Below, one piece after another: positions 17,937 through 28,330 of a DNA stretch of 64,000 nucleotides. The stretch comes from Tritrichomonas musculus (lineage: Eukaryota > Parabasalia > Tritrichomonadida > Tritrichomonadidae): the NCBI GenBank assembly GCA_039105265.1, contig JAPFFF010000023.1, positions 372,001-436,000 of the forward strand, read 5' to 3'. Under the pieces are notes generated by a model. It did not search any database. It was given only the letters and a program-made list of their open reading frames with translations, and was not told the origin of the DNA. Position 1 is the first letter of the stretch. Every line of letters begins with the position of its first letter. A program made the position numbers and the translations under genes.

Positions 17937-19982
17937 TCAATAATCAGGCAAAATACTTTTATGGCTGATAATTAAGTTTCGAAGTTTAGAAACCTCTGAT
18001 TCGTTCAAGTCAAGAATTTTATAATCATTTTTTTCTAATAAAGAAAGAATATCATTAAAACTTGGCCTGTTTCCAGCTTTATATTCCCAACAGCTGTTAA
18101 TCAAGCTTTTTGCAAAATTGTTGAAAGAAGAAGGAATCTCAGCTTTTTTTCCTGTTCCAACATCGATAATGTTAATCTTTGGCAACTCACCGAAACTCAA
18201 CATAAAGTAAAGAACTACACCGAATGAATAGACGTCAACTTTTTCATTATATTTTTCTTCCTTCAAAATTTCAGGAGCCATAAACTTTTGAGTACCGATG
18301 CCTAAAGTTGTCATTTGTTCTTCAGAAGACATTAATTTTGAGATTCCGAAATCACTAATTCGAATCAATCCATCTTTGCCAAACAGAATATTAGAAGGCT
18401 TTAAATCACGATGAATAAAACCACGAAAATGAACATATCTCATTCCTTCAACAATCTGATAAATCCAAAAAACGAAATCGACGCTTGAAAACTTTTTAGC
18501 TTTTATTTCAGTTAGCAAATCCTTCAGACACAGCTCAAGAAGAATTGATGGTGGTGAAGTTTTGTCACTCAAAAAAATGCCAAATGCTTTAATTACGTTA
18601 GGATGATTCAATCTACTTATTATTTCATATTCTTTGATGAAATTTTGAAGTTTTTTGCTTTCATATTCACCAGTGTGCATCACTTTTAATGCAAGTCTTT
18701 CTTCTTTGGCAACTTCGAGAACTTTTCCACTCGCACCAGAACTAATTTCATGAATAATTTTCAAGTTATGAATAAAATCAGCTCCAAGAATTTCAAAGTT
18801 ATTTTCACTTTTTGAGATAGATTTAATTTTCTTCTTCAAATTTTCATTTTCTTTTCTTAACATTTCAATGCAGATGTCTTTTTGAATGCATTCTTGGTTT
18901 GTAACACGTCTGTTCGGCGTCAATGGCGGCGGTTGCATTCCAATAATTGCAGCTGATAAATGGCCGCCTGCAAAACAGAATGATGCATTTTTTACATCAG
19001 TTTTAAATGGTTCATCAAACTCATAAGTTTCTAGATCTTTAGTAAATAACTGCCCACAATCGTTAAGTCCGCAGGCAAATACTTCTCCTTTCGAAGATAG
19101 AAATAATGTATGACAATCGCCTGCATAACATGAAGTGATGTTTTCTTTATTTAATTCTTTCACTTCAACAAATTTATCTGGTTTATTATTGTGGCCAAAT
19201 CCACCACTAGCAAAAACTTTTCCATCCGAGCAAACAGCAATGCAGTGCATGAATGTCCCGCTTATTTCATTGACTTTTTCACTTAACAAGTCATGAATTT
19301 GGGTGAAAGTAACTTTTTTATCTGTAAGATTTGTTGCTTTGAAAATATGACCTTCTGAACTTAAAGCTATCAAAGAATTATTGCAACAGGCAACATTAAC
19401 CGCTTTTTCAGAATTTGGCAAAAAAGTGGCTTCAACAATTTGTGAAGGATTTGAATAAATGGATTTTGTGATAATTATGATTCCTCCTTCTGTATCAATA
19501 GCTGCTGATGATTGACCACCACCAAAAAGTGCAATTGGTACTCGGCCATTTAAGTTCAGAAAAATATCGCTTCTATTTACTTTACCATCAATATCTTCAT
19601 CTGCGTATGAATAAACAAGATGCTTATCATTGTTGGTGGGACCGTTTGAAACAAGATATAGGCTATAATATCCACCACTTAAGGCAGAGAGAAATTTGAA
19701 TGGATGCCCTTCTTTATCATTTATTATTATTTTCTGCTTTTTGTCAAAAATTTTAGCTGGTAATGAATGGATTATTACGAAATCTCTATTATCACCAACT
19801 GCATATGCATCACCATCTTTCGTTATCCATATTGCATGATCATAATAAAGAGAAAAAGATAGAAAAGATGATATTTCAAAATTAGAGTTTATAGGTGGAG
19901 ATGTTGTAAGCTTCTCATCATCATTTTTTGTGTTTGGGGGTGGACCAAGCTGAGAAAATTCGTTATATCCGCAAATTTTCAT
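17937..19982 (-). CDS. RCC1-like repeat / protein kinase fusion (TKL-type)
   Basis: The N-terminal about 360 residues carry RCC1-type beta-propeller repeats, seen in MKICGYNEFSQLGPPP, AIWITKDGDAYAVGDNRDF, ALSSEGHIF, AVCSDGKVFASGGFGHNNKP and LSSKGEVFACGLNDCGQL. A short coiled coil (MLRKENENLKKKIKS) follows. The C-terminal kinase domain (about 410-660) has a Gly loop (SSGASGKV), the VAIK-type lysine in LALKVM, HRDLKPSN, DFG, and APE within FMAPEIL, so all catalytic residues are present. The overall style (GTQKFMAPE, YNEKVDVYSFGVVLYFML) is TKL-like, the expanded group in trichomonads. The fusion suggests a propeller-regulated kinase; animal NEK8/9 have similar parts but in reverse order. The start at 19982 is the first ATG, just before the first repeat. 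Confidence 0.9.
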   Translation of the reverse strand: MKICGYNEFSQLGPPPNTKNDDEKLTTSPPINSNFEISSFLSFSLYYDHAIWITKDGDAYAVGDNRDFVIIHSLPAKIFDKKQKIIINDKEGHPFKFLSALSGGYYSLYLVSNGPTNNDKHLVYSYADEDIDGKVNRSDIFLNLNGRVPIALFGGGQSSAAIDTEGGIIIITKSIYSNPSQIVEATFLPNSEKAVNVACCNNSLIALSSEGHIFKATNLTDKKVTFTQIHDLLSEKVNEISGTFMHCIAVCSDGKVFASGGFGHNNKPDKFVEVKELNKENITSCYAGDCHTLFLSSKGEVFACGLNDCGQLFTKDLETYEFDEPFKTDVKNASFCFAGGHLSAAIIGMQPPPLTPNRRVTNQECIQKDICIEMLRKENENLKKKIKSISKSENNFEILGADFIHNLKIIHEISSGASGKVLEVAKEERLALKVMHTGEYESKKLQNFIKEYEIISRLNHPNVIKAFGIFLSDKTSPPSILLELCLKDLLTEIKAKKFSSVDFVFWIYQIVEGMRYVHFRGFIHRDLKPSNILFGKDGLIRISDFGISKLMSSEEQMTTLGIGTQKFMAPEILKEEKYNEKVDVYSFGVVLYFMLSFGELPKINIIDVGTGKKAEIPSSFNNFAKSLINSCWEYKAGNRPSFNDILSLLEKNDYKILDLNESEVSKLRNLIISHKSILPDY

Positions 19983-20329
19983 TTGTCAATATATAAAACG
20001 TTTTTTCTCTTTTCACCTATATTTAACCTTATAAAATGACAAAAAGTAAAGTGATTAATAAAAAACTGTTTAAAATTAAAAATCACTTGATATCTAAACC
20101 AAAGAGTAATATTATAGAAAAGCATTTACTTTTAAAAAAAATATCTTAGAATTGAATTTAAAGTAAGATATCTTAATTTTAATTAAGCCGTGTCTTCCTG
20201 AAAAGGTTTTACATCAACAATATACGCTGTTTTGAATACAAAATACTAATTTATTTCTGTTTTAAATGGGGACATTATTCATAAAAAAAAATGAATTAAG
20301 ATAATCATACAATTAATTTGTAATAAACT
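19983..20329. other. AT-rich spacer
   Basis: Lies between two minus-strand genes and should contain the kinase promoter and the 3' end of the UBX gene. No clear Inr or structured element seen. Confidence 0.4.
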
Positions 20330-20914
20330 TTAGTAGATGCAAGCAATGTTTGCCATTTTAAGCTTTCCAGCTTCAATTGTAAGCGAATCATCATCAAGTG
20401 AAGTGTTTCCAGGACTAACACATAATTTAATTGCTTTTCCCTCTACATCAGGTCGATTTTCAGCAATGTATGATCTAAGATCACCAACTGTTGCCGAAAG
20501 ATTCACAGCTAACATTAAATTAGATCCATCTGGAAAAGTAAATCGAACTTTTGTTTTAGGTTGTCCAGGCGTTGTGTAATCTGTTCTCTTTGGAGGTATG
20601 TTCTGACGTTGAGCTGGTGGGGGTGCTTGAGCTGAACCTGATCCAATACTATGACTTGGACCAGTAAAAGCATTAACTGGCTGTTTTGGAGCTGGTTTTT
20701 CTGGTTGTGTATATGCTTGATCCATATCATCGTGCCCCATTACAGCTACAGCTGATTGTGATCCACCAGCATAAAACGTATTAAACTTTTTTGTTTCTTT
20801 TTCAAGACTGAACGCAGTTGCTGCTTTTTTGATATCATTACCATTTTCTATGAGATATTTTTGTCTAATATTTTCTGGTTGTGAAAGAAAATCAGCAATA
20901 ATCTTGTCACTCAT
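20330..20914 (-). CDS. p47/Shp1-like UBX-domain protein (p97/Cdc48 cofactor) without SEP domain
   Basis: The first about 40 residues (IIADFLSQPENIRQKYLIEN ... IKKAATAF) fit a UBA-like helical domain. Next comes FYAGGSQSAV, which matches the FYAGGS segment of the p47 linker. A Pro/Gln-rich linker leads to a C-terminal UBX domain from about 120 (VRFTFPDGSNLMLAVNLSAT ... DLRSYIAENRP ... LCVSPGNTSLDDDSLTIEAG). The usual p47 SEP domain between linker and UBX is absent, making the protein 194 residues instead of about 370. In the S3/S4 loop the usual Phe-Pro is Ser-Pro, so p97 binding could be altered. p47 proteins adapt p97 to membrane fusion and protein turnover. The stop codon is followed by AG, giving TAAAG. 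Confidence 0.8.
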   Translation of the reverse strand: MSDKIIADFLSQPENIRQKYLIENGNDIKKAATAFSLEKETKKFNTFYAGGSQSAVAVMGHDDMDQAYTQPEKPAPKQPVNAFTGPSHSIGSGSAQAPPPAQRQNIPPKRTDYTTPGQPKTKVRFTFPDGSNLMLAVNLSATVGDLRSYIAENRPDVEGKAIKLCVSPGNTSLDDDSLTIEAGKLKMANIACIY

Positions 20915-21109
20915 TTTAAAATTTTACACAAAAAAAAAATTGAAACAAATTTGATCGTGATTAAAAATCTTTATATTAGGTCGCAGATTTTCAAAAATTG
21001 TATTAAAAATGATCATCCAAACAACAATCAATATTTATGATTTCTTGGGATTTGATATTTAATATGTAAAATTAAAAAAATGAGAACTGTATTACATTTC
21101 AATTATTTC

Positions 21110-21638
21110 CTACATATGTTATTTCATTTTTCAATTGTTCTTCAGTTCTGTCCTCATAGCTTAAATGATGTCGTTGCAGAAATCGAGCCATTTCAACGTG
21201 CTTGTTCTATTTATGAAATCAGATTTGCAATGATGACCATTCATAAAATGATTTGAAACCATCCAACATTTAAATCAATGAAAAAAGACGCATCTTTTCG
21301 AATGGTTCAGAAAGCCTTACATAATCGAGAAAAACAAGTGTTATCACTATATATTTTTGAATGAAAACAGTAATTATGATAACAAAGTCGATGCTTTCAT
21401 GTTCTGTGTCATTACCTTTTTCATTTTGAGCAGTGAAAAAATGCATAATATACCTTTTGTTGAACAAGTCACAGGAATTGTGATATCACAATTTATTCAA
21501 CAAGTGAAACAAATGAATTATCAAGAAATCTCATCGTCTGTTGTCGTTCAACTCTGTTTGAAGATAAGCCACCATTGCCAAAAAGTTGAATTTTTTAAAA
21601 ATAATGATCAATGTTATTCAAAGTGTTACTCATAAGAT
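21110..21638 (+). pseudogene. TKL-type protein kinase relic
   Basis: Fragments in order fit a kinase C-lobe: FCPHSLNDVVAEIEPFQRAC with RFAMMTIHKMI resembles subdomains V-VIa (GSLxDxIxK ... IxYGIAxGMxYLH); after a stop and gap, ENSNYDNKVDAFMFCVITFF resembles subdomain IX (YDNKVDVYSFGVILY); then FVEQVTGIVISQFIQQ matches the segment before the final helices. HRD, DFG and APE motifs are missing and stops interrupt. A 92-codon ORF at 21357-21635 is the longest surviving piece. It is likely a dead duplicate of a kinase gene, perhaps of the large TKL family. Confidence 0.5.
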
Positions 21639-21855
21639 CAAAAAGCTTCTTTCTATATAAACAAATTAATATTTATCTCAATCGATTAAATTAAATACAC
21701 TAAATTAGTGATATTTTATAGCATAAATTAATGGCATATTGTATTCAATAATATAAATCCAAGATGATGAGAAAATTCATGTTGTTTTCTGTTTGAGTTG
21801 CGATCTTGCCAATTTGCCTAATTTAATTTTTTTTTTTGACTTAATTTTTTTATTA

Positions 21856-21862
21856 TCATTTA
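21856..21862 (+). promoter_or_regulatory. Inr-like motif TCATTTA
   Basis: TCATTTA fits the trichomonad initiator TCA(+1)Py(T/A)(T/A), with the A at 21858 lying 14 nt before the ATG at 21872. Short leaders are normal for this promoter type. Chance occurrence in AT-rich DNA is possible. Confidence 0.5.
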
Positions 21863-21871
21863 TTAGTTTTC

Positions 21872-22390
21872 ATGAAAAGAAAACAGATCTCAAAGATTCA
21901 TAAAAGTAAATGGCATAAAATAATGGTTATAAATTGTGATGAAAGCAATCCAGTTGAGTTCCCTCTTGATGGAAGAGGGAGGCTAAAAAATAAGTTTGCA
22001 AAGCAGAAACCTCGTAACCTTCAAGCTGCGATAGAAAACTATAATTTGATTCAGAACAGCTCACCATCTGAATCGGATTCTATTCCATCTATTATACCTA
22101 ATCAAACTCCATCCACTGGCTCGTTCGATTACCATGAACAAGTTTCAAACATAAATACGCCTCTGAACTTAAATTCAACACCGATATCAACTTCATTAGC
22201 TGAATCAGCTAATGCCAAAAAATATGATTCAAATCCCAGTTTGTTAACTGAAACAAATGGCATCAGCAATAGTGGTAATCAAATTATTGCTGATGATAGT
22301 TTTTTCTCCATTATAGATGATAACTCTGGAATTCAAGACGATTGCAATGAATATCTCTTTGATGAAACTGAACGATTATGGGAAGAATAG
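21872..22390 (+). CDS. Small hypothetical protein, basic head and Ser/Asn-rich acidic tail
   Basis: 172 residues, not recognised. The head is basic (MKRKQISKIHKSKWHKIMVI) and leads to NCDESNPVEFPLDGRGRLKN and KFAKQKPRNLQAAIENYN, a compact-looking block of about 60 residues. The rest is Ser/Asn/Pro-rich and disordered, ending in the acidic DDCNEYLFDETERLWEE. No signal peptide or membrane segment. The start is supported by an Inr-like motif 14 nt upstream and by non-random composition from the first codon. The layout resembles the protein at 7775-8455. A nuclear or regulatory role would fit the charge pattern but is guesswork. Confidence 0.65.
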   Translation: MKRKQISKIHKSKWHKIMVINCDESNPVEFPLDGRGRLKNKFAKQKPRNLQAAIENYNLIQNSSPSESDSIPSIIPNQTPSTGSFDYHEQVSNINTPLNLNSTPISTSLAESANAKKYDSNPSLLTETNGISNSGNQIIADDSFFSIIDDNSGIQDDCNEYLFDETERLWEE

Positions 22391-22937
22391 AAATACAGTG
22401 ATTAATGATAAATATACGTCTTATTGATTCGTATATTTACCATTCTCTCTCAAAAATTTTCTTTCCTAGATATAAAGAGCAATACTGTTGCTTTTTATAT
22501 AACAGATCCTTTTAATTGATCAATTTCGATGATAAGTTAATTATTATCGTAAAAAATCCCCTGTTATTAATAACAATAATTTCTTTTTTTTTTTTTTTTT
22601 TTATAATGCATATAACAAATAATCCATTATAGCTTCAACATAATTTTGTTATTTTATATATTTGCATGAGGTAAATCATACTAACTTCAATTGTATACGA
22701 TATATAAAAAATATTTAATAATGATTGCAAGTAAATCGGATGAAAAGAAGAAGGAAAAACAAAATCAAACTATTGTGAAACCTTTTTATCCATCAAAAAA
22801 GCTATTTTCAAAGTTAATCTTTTTATATAATTTAAAATTAAATAAGTTAAAGATAGAAAAAAAAAGTAACTTACTAATTCTTTTTTATTAATACTAAACA
22901 AGAATCATAGATTTTTATACATATTAAATTATTTTTA
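22391..22937. other. AT-rich spacer between convergent genes
   Basis: Contains a T18 run near 22585 and AT-rich sequence. A 66-codon Lys-rich ORF (22691-22891) starts plausibly with MIASKSDEKKKEKQNQ at its internal ATG, but it decays into Leu/Lys/Asn chance sequence, so I do not call it a gene. Confidence 0.4.
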
Positions 22938-25900
22938 TTAACAACTTTTATCTAATAATGGTCCAACTGACATTACAGAAGAGCTTGTCACATTAATAAA
23001 CTTAGGAAGCACTGAATGGACCACTCCATTAATTTTCATATTAGGTGTTTCAATTACGCCGACGGCCACAGGAATAATTTGGAAATTGACCTTTCCTCCT
23101 TCAAATTTATTGGCCTTTGTAACGCCAACCACAGCGAAAGAGTCACTTTTCAGGTACTTGTAGGAGCAAGCTGGCAAATCGAACTCCACGTTAATAGGGA
23201 CACCTGAAGGGTACTCGTCTCTTTTTTCGATTTTAGAAATAAGTTCAGGGCAAATCATTGACTTATCAAAATTCCAAACTTTTTCAATAGGCTCACCGAA
23301 ACCGTCAGACACGAGAACTTTCAGAGGTTTATGAACATGAGTGTGTATGAGGTAGTACATCCTTCCTGGCTGAATTGTGATCTTTGGTGACTTGTCCATA
23401 TTTTTTTCTGTCACTTTTTGTATTGTCAACGGTACCTCGCATTTGTTGTGCAACTCAACGTGGACGACTTTCTTTGTCACAATCCTGGATCGGCAGACTA
23501 GTGGACACTCCAGGGCGTGCACGAAAGCAACCTGCCATTTATGAGCATCTATCTTTGAATCAACCAAAAGTGCAGTTGTGCTGGGCATTCTCAGTTCCTC
23601 ATTGTTATCGTCATCTTCGTCGGTTGAGCCTGTTCCTTTTGGATCGATGTTGAATGTGAAAGGAATCGTCGCAACCTTGAGAATTGGCGAGGATGTCTCG
23701 GACAAATAAAAGAAGCGACCGTCTTTGTCAATTTGAAACTCGGCGGTTGATCCGTCTGAAAAAGTGGCCGTTCCATTCTGTGGAGGAATTGAAGCATAAG
23801 CAGAAAGGGAAGGACCAGCATTTGCGTTCAGCATTGGGATCTCGAAAGAGGACTCGAAAGAAGTCAGTGAAAGTGGTGATTGAGCCGTTAATGAGTTCCC
23901 CGCCGATATGAGATTCAAATTACTTTTTGAGAGGCTTCTTTCAAATTGATAAGAAGTTGTCCCATTGTTGCTCACTTGGATGTTGCTATTGATCATGCTT
24001 CTCTTGTTCTTCTTGTCGGTTCTTTTGTCAACGACGCTGAGGTTGACTTCGTTCATCTTACAATTTTCAATTAAACCGTCGATATCGTCAATGAAGCTGA
24101 GCTGATGGAAGCATCTCACCGAGGCAATGTTCGTGTAGTCAATTTTCATAACGGCCTTCAAATTTGACACTGTGCCTTTATTAAGGCGAAATACTTTGGG
24201 GAAATCAACGGTTATCGGAGCATTGAGTCCTTTGTCAACTTTGATCATGTAATTCTTAGGCATGAGGTCATAATATATGGTCAAATTTTTGAATCGAAAA
24301 CCGATAATAGCAACGAACCAGTTTCCAGGAGCACGAATGCAAACATCTTTGAAAAGTGCCCTTTTTTCGTTATATTTCGAATTGGCCTTTTGATTGACCT
24401 TCTCGTCATCGTTTTCGTCTGGATTGTTTTTCGATGAAAAAGTTAGGCCTTTGGCCGGATAGAGACTCTCCGATTGGTTCGTGAATTCTTGGCTGGGTGA
24501 CGGTGTCAACGAGAGAGATTGTGAACGGGAACGGTTGTGAAGTGGAGTGGGACTGTCCGATAAAGGACTATCATTGCCCATAGCTGACATCCTGTTGGAT
24601 TTCCGGCTGCTTTTCGTACTGCCACCCAATGTTGGAAGAGAACTGAGGCTGTCCTGCTGTGAGACCATGCTCATCCTGGTCGGCCCTGATGGTCTAATGA
24701 GCCTGAGAAGTGTTGTATCGAAGTTGAGAGGGAGCCATTTTGGTGTCTGGACTTCGGCGATCAAATCGATTGGCGTAGATGCGTTAACAACACGTTCAAA
24801 GGCGTCGGTCTTGATTGTTATTTTGAGCGAAAATGGAGATTTGATTGACACTGAGTTTGGATTACTGGTAAGACTATCAAAAACGGCTGCTTTACGAGCA
24901 AATTGGGAACTGTCTGAGAGTAGACGTATCGCATAAGGTATTGATAAGTCGTATTCGCCTTTGGAGATCTTGTCTTTGAAGATGGTCTCAAGAACTGAAG
25001 TAACGTTCGGCCAGCCAAGCATACTTGGTCGATTTTTCTCTTCTTTGGTAAAATTGTTAATGGCATCGGCTTCATCAGCTTGTTCAAAATCTATATAGAT
25101 TGATTTTTGTCTAGAAACTCTCGGATGAACTGAAACAGTTAAATCATCCGTTAAATTTGAATTTGATTCATTTTCATTCAAATTTGAATTTGATTCATTT
25201 TCATTCAAATTTGAATTTGATGTATTTTCAGTCAATTCTGAATTATTTTTATCTTTTTTCATCTTTTCTTTACGTTTCTCACTCTTCCAGGAAAGATAAT
25301 CAGTATCAAGTGATGTAATAGTATAAACTCTTCCAGGTAATAATTTTCTTAGAGTTCGATAGAGAGTTGATATATCTTTTGGAGATCCATTTCGTTCTTT
25401 AATTAATTGCAATTTCCTGAATAAAAGGTGGGACGCTACTCTAGGATGAGTCATCATTTCACCAAAGCTTAAAATAGTATTAATAGCTTTTTCTCCCCAT
25501 TTGCTAACTTCAATATCTTCTTCTTTAGTTGTGCATTTCGACCTCATGAGACCAAAATGCTTAAAGAAATAGTTTACAAGACTAGCAAAATCAGCTTTGG
25601 CATAACTAACTGCCATTTCACCATGTAAAGAAAACATCAAACTATCAATTGGCTCTTGCTTTTCTGTAAAAGGATGAGTAGTAACTTGCTCAGCATCAAT
25701 ATCATGTTTTAAAAGTTCGGCTAAACTTATTTGACCAAATCGGGCTAAGATTTTATAGGCACGAGCAAAACCTTTCAATGAAATATTATAAAACCCGAAA
25801 AAAAAGTAAAGTAGGTTTCGCCAAACTGTCAGTCGCTGTCTAGATTGTTGATTCGCAAATGTTTCTTTTAAGCGATTGTTAACACCGTTTTTATATTTAT

Positions 25901-26411
25901 TGCAATCATTAATAATATGGTCTTTGATAGAATTTTTGACTTCTTCGATTAATTCTTGCGTTTGCTTCCTTTGCTTTACCGAAAAATTGATGATATCTTT
26001 CTCATCTTTAATTGAACTCATAATTTCGTCGATATTCACTGGCTTTGGATTTCCAAAAACTTTTTTGTCTTGAATAAGGATAACAAGATATGTTGTTTCC
26101 AATATATTATTGTTTTCTATCCAAGATATAATTTCTTCGATTTTCGCTTCTTCGATCTTATCATTTTTAACACAAACTACGTTTAAATATAAAAAAGGGC
26201 GTAAATATGGATCACTTCCAAATCCATTGAAAGCAACTAGCGATTGATCATAATTTATAAATTCTGGAACAAAGTTTGCACCTTTTTCTTCACCTTCAGG
26301 AATAAATGTTTTTGGTAGTTCAAAATAATAGTTGGCGGAAATAAGAGACTGAATGTTTTTCCATTCTTCGCTATCTGTTTTAACGGCAATTTTGATCCTT
26401 CTAGACTTCAT
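22938..26411 (-). CDS. TRAPPC10/Trs130-like TRAPP II subunit (probable)
   Basis: 1157 residues. The N-terminus (KIAVKTDSEEWKNIQSLISA, then FVPEFINYDQ, RPFLYLNVVCVKND, IISWIENNNILETTYLVILI) follows the TRAPPC10/Trs130 pattern in which an N-terminal strand-helix domain has RPxL-hydrophobic and W-x-hydrophobic-hydrophobic segments. A helical middle (about 150-380) contains FFGFYNISLKGFARAYKILA, like the alpha-solenoid of TRAPP large subunits. The C-terminal half is beta-rich with Ser-rich linkers, like the beta-sandwich end of these proteins. TRAPP II tethers vesicles and activates Rab GTPases at the Golgi. A Ser/Asn linker near residue 395-430 holds an internal tandem repeat. The middle of the gene (23.0-25.0 kb) is clearly less AT-rich than its flanks. 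Family assignment is by overall pattern, so moderate. Confidence 0.55.
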   Translation of the reverse strand: MKSRRIKIAVKTDSEEWKNIQSLISANYYFELPKTFIPEGEEKGANFVPEFINYDQSLVAFNGFGSDPYLRPFLYLNVVCVKNDKIEEAKIEEIISWIENNNILETTYLVILIQDKKVFGNPKPVNIDEIMSSIKDEKDIINFSVKQRKQTQELIEEVKNSIKDHIINDCNKYKNGVNNRLKETFANQQSRQRLTVWRNLLYFFFGFYNISLKGFARAYKILARFGQISLAELLKHDIDAEQVTTHPFTEKQEPIDSLMFSLHGEMAVSYAKADFASLVNYFFKHFGLMRSKCTTKEEDIEVSKWGEKAINTILSFGEMMTHPRVASHLLFRKLQLIKERNGSPKDISTLYRTLRKLLPGRVYTITSLDTDYLSWKSEKRKEKMKKDKNNSELTENTSNSNLNENESNSNLNENESNSNLTDDLTVSVHPRVSRQKSIYIDFEQADEADAINNFTKEEKNRPSMLGWPNVTSVLETIFKDKISKGEYDLSIPYAIRLLSDSSQFARKAAVFDSLTSNPNSVSIKSPFSLKITIKTDAFERVVNASTPIDLIAEVQTPKWLPLNFDTTLLRLIRPSGPTRMSMVSQQDSLSSLPTLGGSTKSSRKSNRMSAMGNDSPLSDSPTPLHNRSRSQSLSLTPSPSQEFTNQSESLYPAKGLTFSSKNNPDENDDEKVNQKANSKYNEKRALFKDVCIRAPGNWFVAIIGFRFKNLTIYYDLMPKNYMIKVDKGLNAPITVDFPKVFRLNKGTVSNLKAVMKIDYTNIASVRCFHQLSFIDDIDGLIENCKMNEVNLSVVDKRTDKKNKRSMINSNIQVSNNGTTSYQFERSLSKSNLNLISAGNSLTAQSPLSLTSFESSFEIPMLNANAGPSLSAYASIPPQNGTATFSDGSTAEFQIDKDGRFFYLSETSSPILKVATIPFTFNIDPKGTGSTDEDDDNNEELRMPSTTALLVDSKIDAHKWQVAFVHALECPLVCRSRIVTKKVVHVELHNKCEVPLTIQKVTEKNMDKSPKITIQPGRMYYLIHTHVHKPLKVLVSDGFGEPIEKVWNFDKSMICPELISKIEKRDEYPSGVPINVEFDLPACSYKYLKSDSFAVVGVTKANKFEGGKVNFQIIPVAVGVIETPNMKINGVVHSVLPKFINVTSSSVMSVGPLLDKSC
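25141..25232. repeat. Coding tandem repeat, 27-bp unit
   Basis: About three copies of a 27-bp unit (TTTGAATTTGATTCATTTTC core) encode repeated NENESNSNL in the TRAPPC10-like protein. The first and last copies are slightly diverged. This is a replication-slippage product in a disordered linker. Confidence 0.75.
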
Positions 26412-26507
26412 AAATCGCTAATAATAAAAAATTTTTTTTGAATAGCATAAAGAATTTATTATGACTTTTTGAATATGCTTACTTTGAATAGATCTATTGG
26501 ATAAAAG

Positions 26508-28330
26508 AGATGTGCAAGAAATAGGAAATTTGATAAAAAAGCTTAGTTTTAATATATTTAGATCTTTATATGATATTATATATTATACATTATTTTCATC
26601 AATAAATATTCGGCAGGAGACAAAATATTGGGTTTTAAAATATTCAATAAAAATGATGTAAACTATTCAATCATAGAAAATAAGTAAAAACATTTATATA
26701 TTGATTTTAAAGAAAATTTTAATATTAAATTTATTTAAATTTATTATTTATTCTTTTATAATCCATTTCTTAACATTAATTTACCTCATTTAATTTTTTT
26801 CAGGTATTCTGGATATTCAGAATCATTTATATCATCTTCTTTGAAATGAGTGTCAGTTGGATTATTATCTTTAATAAAAATATAAATGAATTTTCAATTT
26901 GTGATGAACTCAATTTTCCTTCTGTCATTTTTGAAATTTGATAAACTTTCATAGTATTTCAAGTTAGTCTTTTTCTCAATACTGCGTTTTTATTCTTATT
27001 TTCTTTGTGTTGGCATCTGACAAATTTATATATCTAGTCATTATACTGCTACCTGATAAAGATGATGATTTTGAAATTTATTCTTTATAAAAAAATGGCT
27101 GAAATACAAGCTAATTATAAATACTTTGAAAATATATTTTAATACCAGGTGTATGCCATATCTGTGTGATTGATTCAACATTTATTGAAAAGTGATTAGT
27201 ATTTGTAGATAATATTTACTCTATTAGATTCAAAGAAAACAAACTTTAATAATATTTTTAGAATATAAATCAGATTAAAAATACGTTTTTACGTATTTTT
27301 GTTTAATCAATAAAATTGAATGCATTTAAGAATTATTTTGATTGCATTTATAGAAATATTTGCATATCATCTCAAATATTCAAAAAAATTATTTATAAAA
27401 AATTATTTTGAATATATCTTAAATTTTGTTTCTAAAAAGTTCTTACAAAGTTTAATATAAGCATTAAGTATTATGTCTATTATTTTAGGATTGTTATACT
27501 TAAAACGATAAGGCCATTTTTTCTATGGTGGTTTGGATATTTAAAATGTATTTATTTCGGTAATTTTCAAATTTATTTCTAGTTTTCATGTAAAAACATA
27601 TTTTCACGATGAACTATTATATTAATATATTATCAAATATAAAATATATCAGATTTTGACTCAAATATGTGAATAATAAGGTTCGATCAAATTGCTTAAA
27701 ATTCCATAATAACATTATTATTATATTCATTATCATATAAAAATTAAATTCTAAGATTCTCATGATAATATCTCAATTAGAAATCCATTTTTCTTTATTT
27801 TTTATTTTTTAAAAAAAAATTGAATACAATATTTTGAATGGTGAAGCTTTAAAATGTCTCTTGGTGAACCATTTTTAATTATATTCTAGCATAATATTAA
27901 TTATTAATATTAATATAAATTTTAAATAGTTATCCCTTAGAGATAAACAATAATATAAGATATTTATAAATAATGAAATAATGAAAATACAATTATTAAT
28001 ATCTTGGAAAATTATCTAATACTAATATATATCAAATACATAATTAAATGATAAATAAATATAAATAAATATAATAAAATAAAAAAATGAAAATATCTAA
28101 TTTAAATCAAGATAAATATGATTTTAAATTAAAAATGCAAATATTTATGTTTTGGCTACTTATAAAGAAGATAAATAAAATTTGAAATATATTTTAATTA
28201 TTATATTAAAAGACTATGCATATAAATATTTTAAAAAATAAATGTTACATAGTAATTTCCAAGATATTACAAAAGTTTAAAAAGAATGTTGATCGTTTTT
28301 TTTTTAAGAAAATTTAGTTCTCGCACTTCT
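26508..28330. mobile_element. hAT-like non-autonomous DNA transposon, copy B (1823 bp)
   Basis: Colinear with copy A (9841-11823) for most of its length, for example the shared GGAGACAAAATATTG near 26618, AAATGTCTCTTGG near 27852 and TTATCCCTTAGAGATAAACAA near 27930. The ends are AGATGTGCAAGAAAT (26508-26522) and AGTTCTCGCACTTCT (28316-28330), inverted with 12 of 15 matching. Flanks GATAAAAG (26500-26507) and GATAAATG (28331-28338) agree at 7 of 8, a decayed 8-bp target duplication. Same orientation as copy A. The internal ORF relic is disrupted here by stops and frameshifts, so this copy looks older. Confidence 0.8.

Noticed and set aside
22691-22891. 66-codon ORF in the spacer before the TRAPPC10-like gene
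   Set aside because: A plausible first 30 residues but then Leu/Lys/Asn-rich decay; no promoter motif and no recognised relatives.
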